A stretch of 64,000 nucleotides of DNA, taken from contig CANMZP010000024.1 in assembly GCA_947502355.1 (NCBI GenBank), positions 1 through 64,000 of the forward strand. Direction: 5' to 3'. Under the pieces are notes generated by a model. That model did no database searches. It was given only the letters and a program-made list of their open reading frames with translations, and was not told the DNA's origin. Source of the stretch: an uncultured Thalassotalea sp. (lineage in GTDB: Bacteria; Pseudomonadota; Gammaproteobacteria; Enterobacterales; Alteromonadaceae). The translations under genes and the position numbers were made by a program. Within the stretch, counting starts at the first letter, position 1. Every line of letters starts with the position of its first letter. Positions 1 to 7,418 of the stretch are shown one piece after another.

Positions 1-119
1 AAACCACCAATAAGTTTTTCTTTATGCTGGTATATTCTCTGGACTAAATTGCTTGTAACGCCGATATATAGAACCGTGTTATGAACATTTTCAAGAATAT
101 AGATTGCAGGCTGTTTCAT
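1..119 (-). CDS. GIY-YIG nuclease-superfamily protein, N-terminal part (cut by window edge)
   Basis: This is the first 39 codons of a minus-strand gene that runs off the left edge. The translation begins MKQPAIYILEN and continues with LYIGVTSNLVQRIYQHK, which is the GIY-YIG core: the paired tyrosines and the following Arg of the nuclease fold. Short stand-alone members of this superfamily (UPF0213/YhbQ type, roughly 80-110 residues) are common in marine gammaproteobacteria. The ATG at 117-119 is the natural start. The catalytic Glu expected later in the fold lies outside the window, so activity cannot be judged. Confidence 0.8.
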   Translation of the reverse strand, partial: MKQPAIYILENVHNTVLYIGVTSNLVQRIYQHKEKLIGG

Positions 120-605
120 GATTGAAGTCCTTTTCAATGAATGAAGTTTAAGTGAAGTCTAAATTAGGTTGGCTTGACGAAGGTGATTGTTTTTAAGCAC
201 GCTCTATCCGAAAGGAGGTTGCGGCCTTCGCTGCAATGACGGTGTTTCTTTTCTGAGTATGTGCGATTTACAATGGCACTTTTAAATAGATGCGTGAATG
301 ACTCTGAGTGGCACAATCCGGTCAGACAAAGATACTTGTTATTGACACGAGATCCCGTTCTGCAACGGGATGACGAATCTCTTTTTTGCTAACGCTTCTT
401 TTGCACCCAAAGGCCTGCCAGCCTTCGCTAAGGCAAATAACTGTGGTATTAATGTGACGTTAACACCTATCTAAAAATGTTCATAAATACATAACGATAC
501 ACAATAATAAAGTCCAAAATTTGTCATTTACGTAAACATGCTGCTAAGGTAAAGCTTCTATTAAGGCAATAAGCAGTACGCCTTTAATCATCAAAAGGAA
601 TGAAT
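120..605. other. Intergenic region with hairpin-repeat remnants, no gene seen
   Basis: No credible gene lies between the GIY-YIG start and the next coding region. The stretch holds a perfect 8-bp stem with a CTGC loop at 352-371 followed by TGACG, and an AATGACGG motif near 235. Both look like degenerate dispersed hairpin (REP-like) repeats. The 450-605 part is AT-rich and is likely to contain the promoter of the next gene. Confidence 0.4.
352..371. repeat. REP-like perfect hairpin
   Basis: ATCCCGTT and AACGGGAT form a perfect 8-bp stem around the loop CTGC, followed by GACG. Short GC-rich hairpins ending in TGACG are typical of dispersed intergenic repeats in this bacterial group. Copy number cannot be assessed from one window. 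Confidence 0.5.
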
Positions 606-1046
606 ATGTACCGTTTATACTCACTGATCATACTGTTATGTATATCGTCACTAGCAACAGCTCAAGATTTAAAGCTCCTTGTTAAACAAAAGAATATGAA
701 ATACATGGAGCATTTCAATGCTGGTGATGCTGAAAATTTATCAAAGCTTTACACCGAAGACGCGCTGTATTCTATGGACGGTTTCCCATTAGTTAAGGGG
801 CGGGAAGCAATTATAGAGCAACTTAAGTTAGAAATGTCTGCAGGTCCTGCCTCAATTGTTTTAAAAACCGTCGATCTGCAACGTGACAATAAAACCGCCA
901 CAGAAACAGGTACCTGGGTAGTTACCATCAAAGAAGAAAATACGGATATAAAAATTAATGGAAATTACCTAGTCGTTTGGGAACAACAAGACAATAAAGA
1001 TTGGTTAATTTCAAGAGATCTAATTAACCTATCAGAGAAGCACTAA
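606..1046 (+). CDS. Exported SnoaL-like / DUF4440 family protein
   Basis: This is an NTF2-fold protein of about 146 residues. It begins with a signal peptide (hydrophobic LYSLIILLCISSLATA, probable cleavage after ATA), so the mature protein should be periplasmic. The body carries the SnoaL/DUF4440 pattern: an N-terminal helix with HFNAGDAENLSKLYTEDA, then GREAIIEQL, then a beta-sheet half ending YLVVWEQQDNKDWLISRDL. Members range from ketosteroid-isomerase-like enzymes to binding proteins, so no substrate can be assigned. An in-frame ATG at 600 exists. The AAAAGGA ribosome site at 593-599 touches that codon and is correctly spaced (6 nt) for the ATG at 606, so 606 is chosen. Confidence 0.8.
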   Translation: MYRLYSLIILLCISSLATAQDLKLLVKQKNMKYMEHFNAGDAENLSKLYTEDALYSMDGFPLVKGREAIIEQLKLEMSAGPASIVLKTVDLQRDNKTATETGTWVVTIKEENTDIKINGNYLVVWEQQDNKDWLISRDLINLSEKH

Positions 1047-1270
1047 AGCTTGAACAATTGGCATTTTCACAAGGTTGGTTTGGCTAAATATATTCCAGTA
1101 TCAGGATCATTATTTCAAATGCTTAAAGACTATCAATCTGACGCTTTTCCAATTAATGTGAATAGGCTGACATTTACTTTGTCACATTGTTTAGTTATTT
1201 AACCCCATCCATTGCATTAACGGATGTCTTTTAGTACTTTGCAGTTTTTCGTCACTTTTGAGGGGGACGT

Positions 1271-1594
1271 ATGTTCTGGCGAATTTTTTTGTTTATTCTT
1301 TGCTACTGGATTTTAGCTGCACACTTTTTGCGCTCTGGTGATGTTATTGTGACCGGAGTGATTGCTTTAGCGCCTTTGGCAATTTTCATTAAACATCAAT
1401 CGATAAAATTGTTCCTGCAGTTAGGGTTAGTTGTCGGAGTGTTCACGGTATGGTTACCGACGATTTATAATATTGCTTCTATGCGAATGGCAATGGACCA
1501 GCCTTGGCTTCGTATGGCTTTGATTTTGTCTGCCGTTTGTGTGCTTTCGTTTTTTTCAGCGTGGGCTGTACAGCCAGTTCATCGTGATAAATAA
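1271..1594 (+). CDS. Small membrane protein, unknown function
   Basis: A 107-residue protein made almost entirely of hydrophobic helices, with about four transmembrane segments: near residues 3-20, 24-40, 46-68 and 82-101. It resembles the short COG4648-like or uncharacterised inner-membrane proteins of proteobacteria, but I do not recognise the family firmly. A clear GAGGGGG ribosome site precedes the ATG. It stands alone, with about 220 bp on its left and 100 bp on its right, and has no informative partner. Confidence 0.65.
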   Translation: MFWRIFLFILCYWILAAHFLRSGDVIVTGVIALAPLAIFIKHQSIKLFLQLGLVVGVFTVWLPTIYNIASMRMAMDQPWLRMALILSAVCVLSFFSAWAVQPVHRDK

Positions 1595-1692
1595 TTTGGT
1601 AAATTTCAGGAGCTAGAGACACTGCGTTATTGAGCTCTAGGCCTATATTGTCGTACAATAACGTACTTTTTATTTATTCTTGGAATACAAAA

Positions 1693-1941
1693 ATGACCGA
1701 TACTAAATCTCTACCACCTTTACCAGATCGCCTTTCAGGAAACCCTCGCAGTCCACACCATAATGCAGAAATTTTTGAACATAATATTGGTATTAGGTTA
1801 AACGGTAAAGAGCGTACCGATGTTGAAGAATATTGCATCAGTGAAGGTTGGGTTAAAATTCCTTCACCTAAAGCACTTGATCGCCGCGGCCAACCACTAC
1901 TTATCAGATTAAAAGGCACGGTAGAAGCTTACTATAGTTAA
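1693..1941 (+). CDS. DUF3297 family protein
   Basis: An 82-residue soluble protein that matches the DUF3297 family well from memory. It has the block LPPLPDRLSGNPRSPHHN, then GIRLNGKERTDVEEYCISEGW, and a C-terminal LDRRGQPLLIRLKGTVE. Family members are about 80 residues, so this one is complete. Function is unknown. The frame stays open upstream to 1630, but family length and the conserved MTDTKSLPP start argue for the ATG at 1693. A hairpin terminator follows at once. Confidence 0.85.
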   Translation: MTDTKSLPPLPDRLSGNPRSPHHNAEIFEHNIGIRLNGKERTDVEEYCISEGWVKIPSPKALDRRGQPLLIRLKGTVEAYYS

Positions 1942-1955
1942 TACCTCGCCTATCG

Positions 1956-1998
1956 AGCGGAACTTTCCTGTCTTTTTTTAGGTTCCGCTTTGTTGTTT
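1956..1998 (+). terminator. Probable terminator after the DUF3297 gene
   Basis: AGCGGAAC (1956-1963) and GTTCCGCT (1982-1989) form a perfect 8-bp stem around an 18-nt loop that includes a T run. A T-rich tail (TTGTTGTTTCTTT) follows. It sits 15 bp after the stop codon. Confidence 0.6.
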
Positions 1999-2123
1999 CT
2001 TTCCCCACCTGAATAAGCCCCTCTGCATGTAACTTACTTCACACCACTTTTGAGTTCACAATTATGTTGTATTTTTAATCACATACAGTATGTTAGTTAT
2101 CAATAGGGGAGGAGGTTAGTTCC

Positions 2124-2552
2124 ATGGAACCAAGAATTAGCATTATAACGTTAGGGGTAACAGACCTTCAAACGTCTTTTGATTTTTATACAGCGTTAGG
2201 CTTTCCAACAACAGATCAACCAGGATCAGGCATCGTCTTTTTTAAAACCGGCGGTGTTTGCTTAGCCCTGTTTCCCCTTGATGAACTTGCCAAAGACGTG
2301 CACCCAAATTTAAAACCTAACAAGCCAAGTTTCAGTGGAATTACGCTTGCACATAACACCAAAACAAAATCAGATGTCGATACCATTTTGCTGCTAGCAG
2401 AGCATGCTGGTGGCAAAATAGAAAAACCGGCACAAGATGTTTCATGGGGTGGCTACAGTGGGTATTTTTCTGATCCCGATGGCCATTTATGGGAAGTGGC
2501 CTATGCAGACTTTTGGCAGTTTAACGAAGACGGCAGCTTGGTGATTAATTAA
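2124..2552 (+). CDS. VOC (glyoxalase/bleomycin-resistance fold) family protein
   Basis: A 142-residue protein with the vicinal-oxygen-chelate fold. The N-terminal module reads ISIITLGVTDLQTSFDFYTALGF, and the C-terminal module ends GYSGYFSDPDGHLWEVAYADFW, with the conserved DPDGHLWE that supplies a metal-ligand Glu. Such small proteins can be lyases, dioxygenases or antibiotic-binding proteins, and the substrate cannot be read from sequence. A strong GGGGAGGAGG ribosome site precedes the ATG. The next gene follows after 15 bp, so the two are probably co-transcribed. Confidence 0.85.
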   Translation: MEPRISIITLGVTDLQTSFDFYTALGFPTTDQPGSGIVFFKTGGVCLALFPLDELAKDVHPNLKPNKPSFSGITLAHNTKTKSDVDTILLLAEHAGGKIEKPAQDVSWGGYSGYFSDPDGHLWEVAYADFWQFNEDGSLVIN

Positions 2553-2567
2553 TGTGATGGAGGTTTT

Positions 2568-3059
2568 GTGAAATACTTTGCTTATGGTTCCAATATGTCG
2601 CTTGCAAGGCTACAAGAGCGAGTGCCAAATGCTACATTTATTGGCGGATTTTACCTAAAAGGGCACCAACTGAAATTTCACAAAAGCAGTGATGACGGCT
2701 CGGGAAAATGCGACACATTTGCTACGGGCAACATCCTAGACACGGTGTATGGTGGCCTATTTGAGATCTCGCAAATAGAGAAGCAAACACTCGATAAAGT
2801 CGAAGGCTTAGGTTTGGGGTACGAAGAAAAAATCGTTAAGGTGTATAACGAAGCCCTAGAAGAATTTGAGGCAATTACCTATTATGCCACCAAAATAAAA
2901 CCGTCATTAAAACCTTATGCTTGGTATTTGAATCATGTCGTTATTGGTGCCCGAGAAGTTAAAGTACCAGCCGATTATTTGACCATGATTGAGTCCACCC
3001 AAAGCATTGTCGATCCTGATAAAAATAGAGATGCAAGCGAGCGGGCAATGTACCGTTAA
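2568..3059 (+). CDS. Gamma-glutamylcyclotransferase (AIG2-like) family protein
   Basis: A 163-residue protein with the AIG2/gamma-glutamylcyclotransferase fold. The N-terminus KYFAYGSNMSLARLQERVP carries the YGSN substrate-binding loop. LDKVEGLGLGYEEKIV carries the conserved Glu thought to act as acid/base. Family enzymes release 5-oxoproline from gamma-glutamyl peptides, although many bacterial members are untested. The start is GTG with a GGAGG-type ribosome site just upstream. It lies 15 bp after the VOC gene and 32 bp before a small secreted protein, and the three may form one operon. Confidence 0.85.
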   Translation: MKYFAYGSNMSLARLQERVPNATFIGGFYLKGHQLKFHKSSDDGSGKCDTFATGNILDTVYGGLFEISQIEKQTLDKVEGLGLGYEEKIVKVYNEALEEFEAITYYATKIKPSLKPYAWYLNHVVIGAREVKVPADYLTMIESTQSIVDPDKNRDASERAMYR

Positions 3060-3091
3060 CCCATTAATTAACCATAAAAGGACGTAGGGCA

Positions 3092-3445
3092 TTGACTAAA
3101 ATTTTATTTTTATGTCTGAGTGTTTTATCTCTTAGCAGCTTTGCAACCAATCTGCCTTGTGATATTTCAGGCACTTGGAAACATTCCCTTAAAGAGGCTT
3201 GGCTCGATGTTGATTTAGTTAATCAACAAATAACGGTGAAAACCCATGTCACGAACCCTAACGCAGAAGGGCTTGTTGTAATTAAAGGTTTATTAGAAAA
3301 TTCAGAGCTTGAACCAAGATGGTCTGGCAAAATGTATGACGCGAGTGTTAATGGCTATATTGATGTTCAGCTTACTTCGAGCCGTTGTAAGCAATTAATT
3401 GTTTCTGATAATAGCGTGGAGATCCTCAAATTAATTAGAGAGTAA
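3092..3445 (+). CDS. Small exported protein, unknown function
   Basis: A 117-residue protein starting at a TTG codon. It begins with a signal peptide (KILFLCLSVLSLSSFA, cleavage probably before TNLP). The mature part starts with LPCDISGTWKHS and has a second cysteine near SSRCKQL, so a disulphide in the periplasm is plausible. The fold looks like a short beta-rich lipocalin-like or YjbE-like domain, but I do not recognise it. It is probably the last gene of the VOC / cyclotransferase run. Confidence 0.6.
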   Translation: MTKILFLCLSVLSLSSFATNLPCDISGTWKHSLKEAWLDVDLVNQQITVKTHVTNPNAEGLVVIKGLLENSELEPRWSGKMYDASVNGYIDVQLTSSRCKQLIVSDNSVEILKLIRE

Positions 3446-3546
3446 TCGTTTTAAGCTTTAATGGTATTGGCCAGAAGTAAGCGGTAAGCACTCGCCTTGG
3501 TGTACTTTAGGCAAGTTGTTCTAAACATTTCGCTATACTCTTTACT

Positions 3547-4821
3547 CTATGCCGTTGCGGTTTTTAGCTTGCGTTGACTTTTGGGTTGGATAGGGCCGCT
3601 GGCTTTATGGCTAAGACCAATCGCCATTGAAGCCGAAAATAATACGATAATGGAAGCCGCAAAAAACATTGCGTAAAAACCGCCAATCTGTTCTAGCCAA
3701 CCAAGACTCCCCGAACCTATAGCCATGCCTACCGCCATAGAAGCCATGATTAAAGTGAAGGTGGTTGCAGCAACATGAGCTTCGCATACCCGCATTCCCA
3801 AAGTTAGCATACATAAATAAAACAGAATGGTGACGATGCGATTGGCAACATACCAGATGGTAAATAATGTGTCGTTTTGCCAGAATTGATCCAAAAATAA
3901 TAATAAAGCCATAATAAGTGCAGAGCAAATGCCTGAGATCAAGGCCAATCTGCCTGGCCCATAACGATCTGTCGCCCAACCTCCAACCGTTAGGGATAGT
4001 ATGGCTAAGACAATGTTTACACTCCCAGACATAGCCGAAAATCGGGTTTCACCCCAACCCAGTTCGTTAGCGGTAAATAACGGCATAGACGCATCAAAAA
4101 TCCCTTGATGAATGCCATAAATAATCGATAAAGCAATAACGAAAAGAGGATCTCTGCGCAAGATACTGCGCAGACTATCACGCAATAACGGCCACCAGGA
4201 ATGCGGTTTTACCGCAATACTTTCTTTCGAGGCCGTCCCTTTTGACCAAGGCAAATAACGTTCACCCGGTCGCTCTCTAATTAAAATGGCACTAACGGCG
4301 GGTATGCTAAATAGCACCATAGTAACGGCTATTGCTACTGGTAAATTGAAATGTTCAAGAAAGTACGCCGTTAGGGCTGAACCCATGGCAATGCCAACTA
4401 ATTTACCACCGAACATAAAACCGTTAATCTGTCCGATTTCCGCCTCTGGGGTTAAATCAATGACCATCGCATCAAGGGCGACATCTTGCAAAGCGGTAAA
4501 GCAAGATAGCAAGAAAATAAAGCCAATGATCACTGGCATATCTTCCGGACTCGGGTTACGCAGAGCAAACAGTGTCGCGGTAATGACAATCACAACTTGA
4601 GCGCCAATTAACCAGGCCCGTCGTCGCCCCATTGGCAAAAAGGTATAGCGGTCAACAATACCCCCCATAATAAATTTTAATGACCAGGGCAGTGCCGCCG
4701 CCGCAACGACGGCACCTATCGAGGCTGCCGATTGCCCGTTAACGGCAAGCCAGGCGGGAATGGCATAGAACAGCAGTCCTTGCGGGATCCCTTGTGCCAA
4801 GTACAGTAATGTACCCATCAA
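3547..4821 (-). CDS. MFS transporter, AmpG/PAT-like
   Basis: A 12-helix major facilitator of about 424 residues. Motifs shared with the AmpG / acetyl-CoA transporter-like group are LAQGIPQGLLFYAIPAWL in helix 1, PWSLKFIMGGIVDRY at the helix 2-3 loop, GRRRAWLI, and LQDVALDAMVIDL. AmpG imports cell-wall anhydro-muropeptides for recycling. This protein belongs to the same broad family, but substrate identity is only inferred. The usual starts (TTG at 4821, ATG at 4818) lack a ribosome site and clip helix 1. The frame stays open for another 22 sensible codons to an ATT at 4885-4887 with GGGAGA six bases before it, so translation may begin there. Confidence 0.75.
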   Translation of the reverse strand: MMGTLLYLAQGIPQGLLFYAIPAWLAVNGQSAASIGAVVAAAALPWSLKFIMGGIVDRYTFLPMGRRRAWLIGAQVVIVITATLFALRNPSPEDMPVIIGFIFLLSCFTALQDVALDAMVIDLTPEAEIGQINGFMFGGKLVGIAMGSALTAYFLEHFNLPVAIAVTMVLFSIPAVSAILIRERPGERYLPWSKGTASKESIAVKPHSWWPLLRDSLRSILRRDPLFVIALSIIYGIHQGIFDASMPLFTANELGWGETRFSAMSGSVNIVLAILSLTVGGWATDRYGPGRLALISGICSALIMALLLFLDQFWQNDTLFTIWYVANRIVTILFYLCMLTLGMRVCEAHVAATTFTLIMASMAVGMAIGSGSLGWLEQIGGFYAMFFAASIIVLFSASMAIGLSHKASGPIQPKSQRKLKTATA

Positions 4822-4887
4822 GAGGCGTAATTTTGAATTCTCTACAAAGGTAGGAAGACCAGATTTAAGTGCGACTTTATTATTAAT

Positions 4888-5294
4888 AGCTGTTCTCCCA
4901 TTAAAAGGTTCAGGACTGTCGAATGTATTGATTCAGGGCCCATAGACTTCTTACAAGGAGCGCACAAAATTGGCTACTAAATATAATCATAGTCTAAGTT
5001 GCTTACATTCGGTTTAAGCATTAGTGCCCAGCTAGCTAATGATCCTTTCGTCGATAAATTTACTAACTTCTTTTTTAGTGCGCTGACTTTAGCTGCTTTA
5101 CCTTCCTACGGTTCTTTTGCATAATCTGTGTTGAAATGGTGTTAAAGTTGCGTTACATCAAAGTCTTATCAATAGGTTTTTGTGTTTTTATGGCGTTAGA
5201 GCTATGGTAATTATGTAACAATAAAAAGAGGATATTCCTGCCTTTAACTCAGGTCTTTGTCGTCTAAATTTCGTACTACTTCATGAGGGATTTT
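4888..5294. other. Intergenic region, no gene seen
   Basis: About 400 bp between the divergent MFS gene and the small membrane protein. Apart from AT-rich promoter-like sequence and the ribosome site of the MFS gene (complement of 4893-4898), I see no repeat, RNA gene or coding region. Confidence 0.4.
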
Positions 5295-5555
5295 ATGACT
5301 AGTCTAAATTCAATACTTGTGTTCTTCTCAGTTATCATTTTGTTCGTAATAACCTTTACTATGGGCTTATTGGGAATGCCTTTTGAAATGGGGCTTTCCA
5401 TATTATCCGGTGCTTTAGGCATCGTGTTTTCAAACATTGAGAATATTGTTAAATACAATAGGTTGGTCTTTTCTAAGAAAGTGAAAAGACAAGTCCAAGC
5501 GATTATTAATGCGCGAAATGAGCTGCCATTAGCGCAACATGAAATCAAAAGATAA
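5295..5555 (+). CDS. Small two-helix membrane protein, unknown function
   Basis: An 86-residue protein. It has two hydrophobic helices (about residues 5-25 and 30-50) followed by a basic, soluble tail (YNRLVFSKKVKRQVQAIINARNE). GAGGGA at 5285-5290 is well placed for the ATG at 5295. The opposite strand is also open here, but that frame has no ribosome site and gives an unnatural protein. Function is unknown. A terminator follows 43 bp after the stop. Confidence 0.6.
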   Translation: MTSLNSILVFFSVIILFVITFTMGLLGMPFEMGLSILSGALGIVFSNIENIVKYNRLVFSKKVKRQVQAIINARNELPLAQHEIKR

Positions 5556-5597
5556 CGGCAACTTGAGTTGCTAAGAACAACTAAATCATAGTTTACC

Positions 5598-5620
5598 CAG
5601 AATAAGCATTCTGCTTTTTT
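5598..5620 (+). terminator. Rho-independent terminator
   Basis: CAGAAT and ATTCTG form a 6-bp stem around AAGC and are followed by CTTTTTT. It is well placed after the 86-residue membrane protein. Confidence 0.6.
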
Positions 5621-5708
5621 GCCTTTGATTTGTTGCTTTTTATTTGTTTTAGGGGAATGCTTTTTGAGTGTTAATTACTGGAATGTATTTATCGTATCCG
5701 TCGAGAAA

Positions 5709-5742
5709 ACCCCGTGATCAGAGCGAAGCGAAGTCGCGGGGT
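5709..5742. repeat. REP-like hairpin
   Basis: ACCCCGTGA and TCGCGGGGT form a 9-bp stem with one G-T wobble. The loop contains the purine-rich direct repeat GCGAAGCGAAG. It is intergenic with no T tract, so a dispersed palindromic element is more likely than a terminator. The rest of the 5556-5924 gap holds only a likely promoter for the next gene. Confidence 0.45.
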
Positions 5743-5924
5743 AGTTCACTACCAAGCAACAAAACATCTTTAGGTTACCGTCTTGACAATTAAAGGCTTT
5801 CTAGTCGTTAAACTTTGTTTTCGATCAAACAAGTCTGCTCTAACTCGCCATATTCCAACTTGTGCAATGTATCTCACCTACACTTATATAGGTGGAGAGC
5901 TGTTTTTGTTGAAGGAATATCATA

Positions 5925-7280
5925 ATGAAAATTACATTTTTTGGTGGAACCGAAACGGTTACCGGATCGAAGTTCCTGTTAGCAACAGAGCATACTCAGG
6001 TATTGGTGGATTGTGGCTTGTTTCAAGGCTTTAAATGGCTTCGTGAACGCAATTGGCAACCTCTATTGCTTGATATTGATAAACTTGATGCGGTTCTATT
6101 AACGCATGGCCATTTAGACCACTCGGGTTATATTCCGGTTCTCTATCAACAAGGCTATCGTGGCCCAGTTTATACTCATCATGCTACTAAGGCTTTGTGC
6201 GATATTTTACTGTCCGATAGTGGCCATATCCAAGAAACGGATGCCAAATACGCACGTAAGTACAAAATTAGTAAGCATAAAAACCCTAAACCTTTATATG
6301 ATAAAGCGACCGCTGAACAGAGCATGACGTTATTTAAAGGCGTTAATTATTATCAAAAAATTAGCGTAGGCGATATTCAATTTTATCTACAACCGGCAGG
6401 ACATATTCTTGGCGCGGCATGCATTATTATTGAAGCAGAAGGTAAGGTCATTGGTTTTTCAGGTGATGTGGGGCGTCCTGATGATATCTTTATGTATCCA
6501 CCTGAGCCTTTGCCTAAGCTTGATTATTTGTTGCTTGAGTCAACCTATGGCAATAGGCGGCATACCGAAGTGGACCCTTATGACGAGCTTAAAGAGGTCA
6601 TAAATTCTGCCGCTAAACAGGGGGGCACCATCTTGGTACCGGCTTTTTCAATTGGCCGAGCCCAAACGCTGCAATATATGCTGCTGAATATGATGCAAGA
6701 TAATGTGATCCCTAACATGCCCATATTCCTTGATAGCCCAATGGCGATTCGAGTGACTGAAGTGTATTGTGATTTTAATGAGTTCCATAGATTGTCACCA
6801 AAACAGTGTCAAAAGATGTGTCAGTTAACGCAGTTCACCCCAACCGTTGAAGATTCTAAAGCCCTTGAAGAGATCATTTATCCGCATATTATTATTGCTG
6901 GCAGTGGGATGGCAACCGGTGGTCGGATTTTGCATCATTTTAAAAAGCTGATCTCTAACCCTAATACGCGAGTGCTGTTTACCGGCTATCAAGCAGGTGG
7001 TACACGAGGAGCCAAGCTGTTAGCTGGAGAAAAAAACATCCGCATTCATGGTGAGTGGTTTGAGGTGAGGGCGCAACTACATAACCTAGATGGGTTATCT
7101 GGGCATGGGGATTACGTTGATATTCTTAACTGGTTAAAGCAATCTAAATTAGCCGAGGGCACCAATATCCAATTAATTCATGGTGAGCCTGATGCACTTG
7201 AATCTATGCGGGTGCACCTGGCCGTTAACACCCCATATGATGTTCATGTTGCCAGCTATCATCAAATATTAACCATTTAA
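5925..7280 (+). CDS. Beta-CASP metallo-beta-lactamase fold hydrolase (RNA-processing type)
   Basis: A 451-residue protein of the CPSF73/YSH1-like bacterial group. The metallo-beta-lactamase core carries the zinc signature HGHLDH at residues 61-66. Further ligands lie in GHILGAAC and FSGDVGRPD. The beta-CASP insert follows, with PAFSIGRAQTLQY and the AGSGMATGGRILHHF block. The C-terminal part has LSGHGDYVDILNWL and IHGEPDA, the RMMBL region that places the last zinc-binding histidines. Family members are endo- or exoribonucleases, or act on nucleic acids of unknown kind. In bacteria this subgroup is usually annotated only as MBL fold RNA-specificity protein. The ATG at 5925 follows GAAGGA. Confidence 0.9.
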   Translation: MKITFFGGTETVTGSKFLLATEHTQVLVDCGLFQGFKWLRERNWQPLLLDIDKLDAVLLTHGHLDHSGYIPVLYQQGYRGPVYTHHATKALCDILLSDSGHIQETDAKYARKYKISKHKNPKPLYDKATAEQSMTLFKGVNYYQKISVGDIQFYLQPAGHILGAACIIIEAEGKVIGFSGDVGRPDDIFMYPPEPLPKLDYLLLESTYGNRRHTEVDPYDELKEVINSAAKQGGTILVPAFSIGRAQTLQYMLLNMMQDNVIPNMPIFLDSPMAIRVTEVYCDFNEFHRLSPKQCQKMCQLTQFTPTVEDSKALEEIIYPHIIIAGSGMATGGRILHHFKKLISNPNTRVLFTGYQAGGTRGAKLLAGEKNIRIHGEWFEVRAQLHNLDGLSGHGDYVDILNWLKQSKLAEGTNIQLIHGEPDALESMRVHLAVNTPYDVHVASYHQILTI

Positions 7281-7418
7281 TTTATTGGTTTTTTCATTAT
7301 CGTTTTTAGTTGCATGGGGGCTGTTTTTATTAAAACCCATGCAACCATGCTGTGTGTTGTTCATTTCAAGCTATTATTAAACTATTCTGAAACTTCGTTT
7401 TTTCTGGCAGAGAACCCT

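Noticed and set aside
5276-5548. Minus-strand frame opposite the small membrane protein.
   Set aside because: The plus-strand frame has a good ribosome site, two clean membrane helices and a terminator; the minus frame has none of these.
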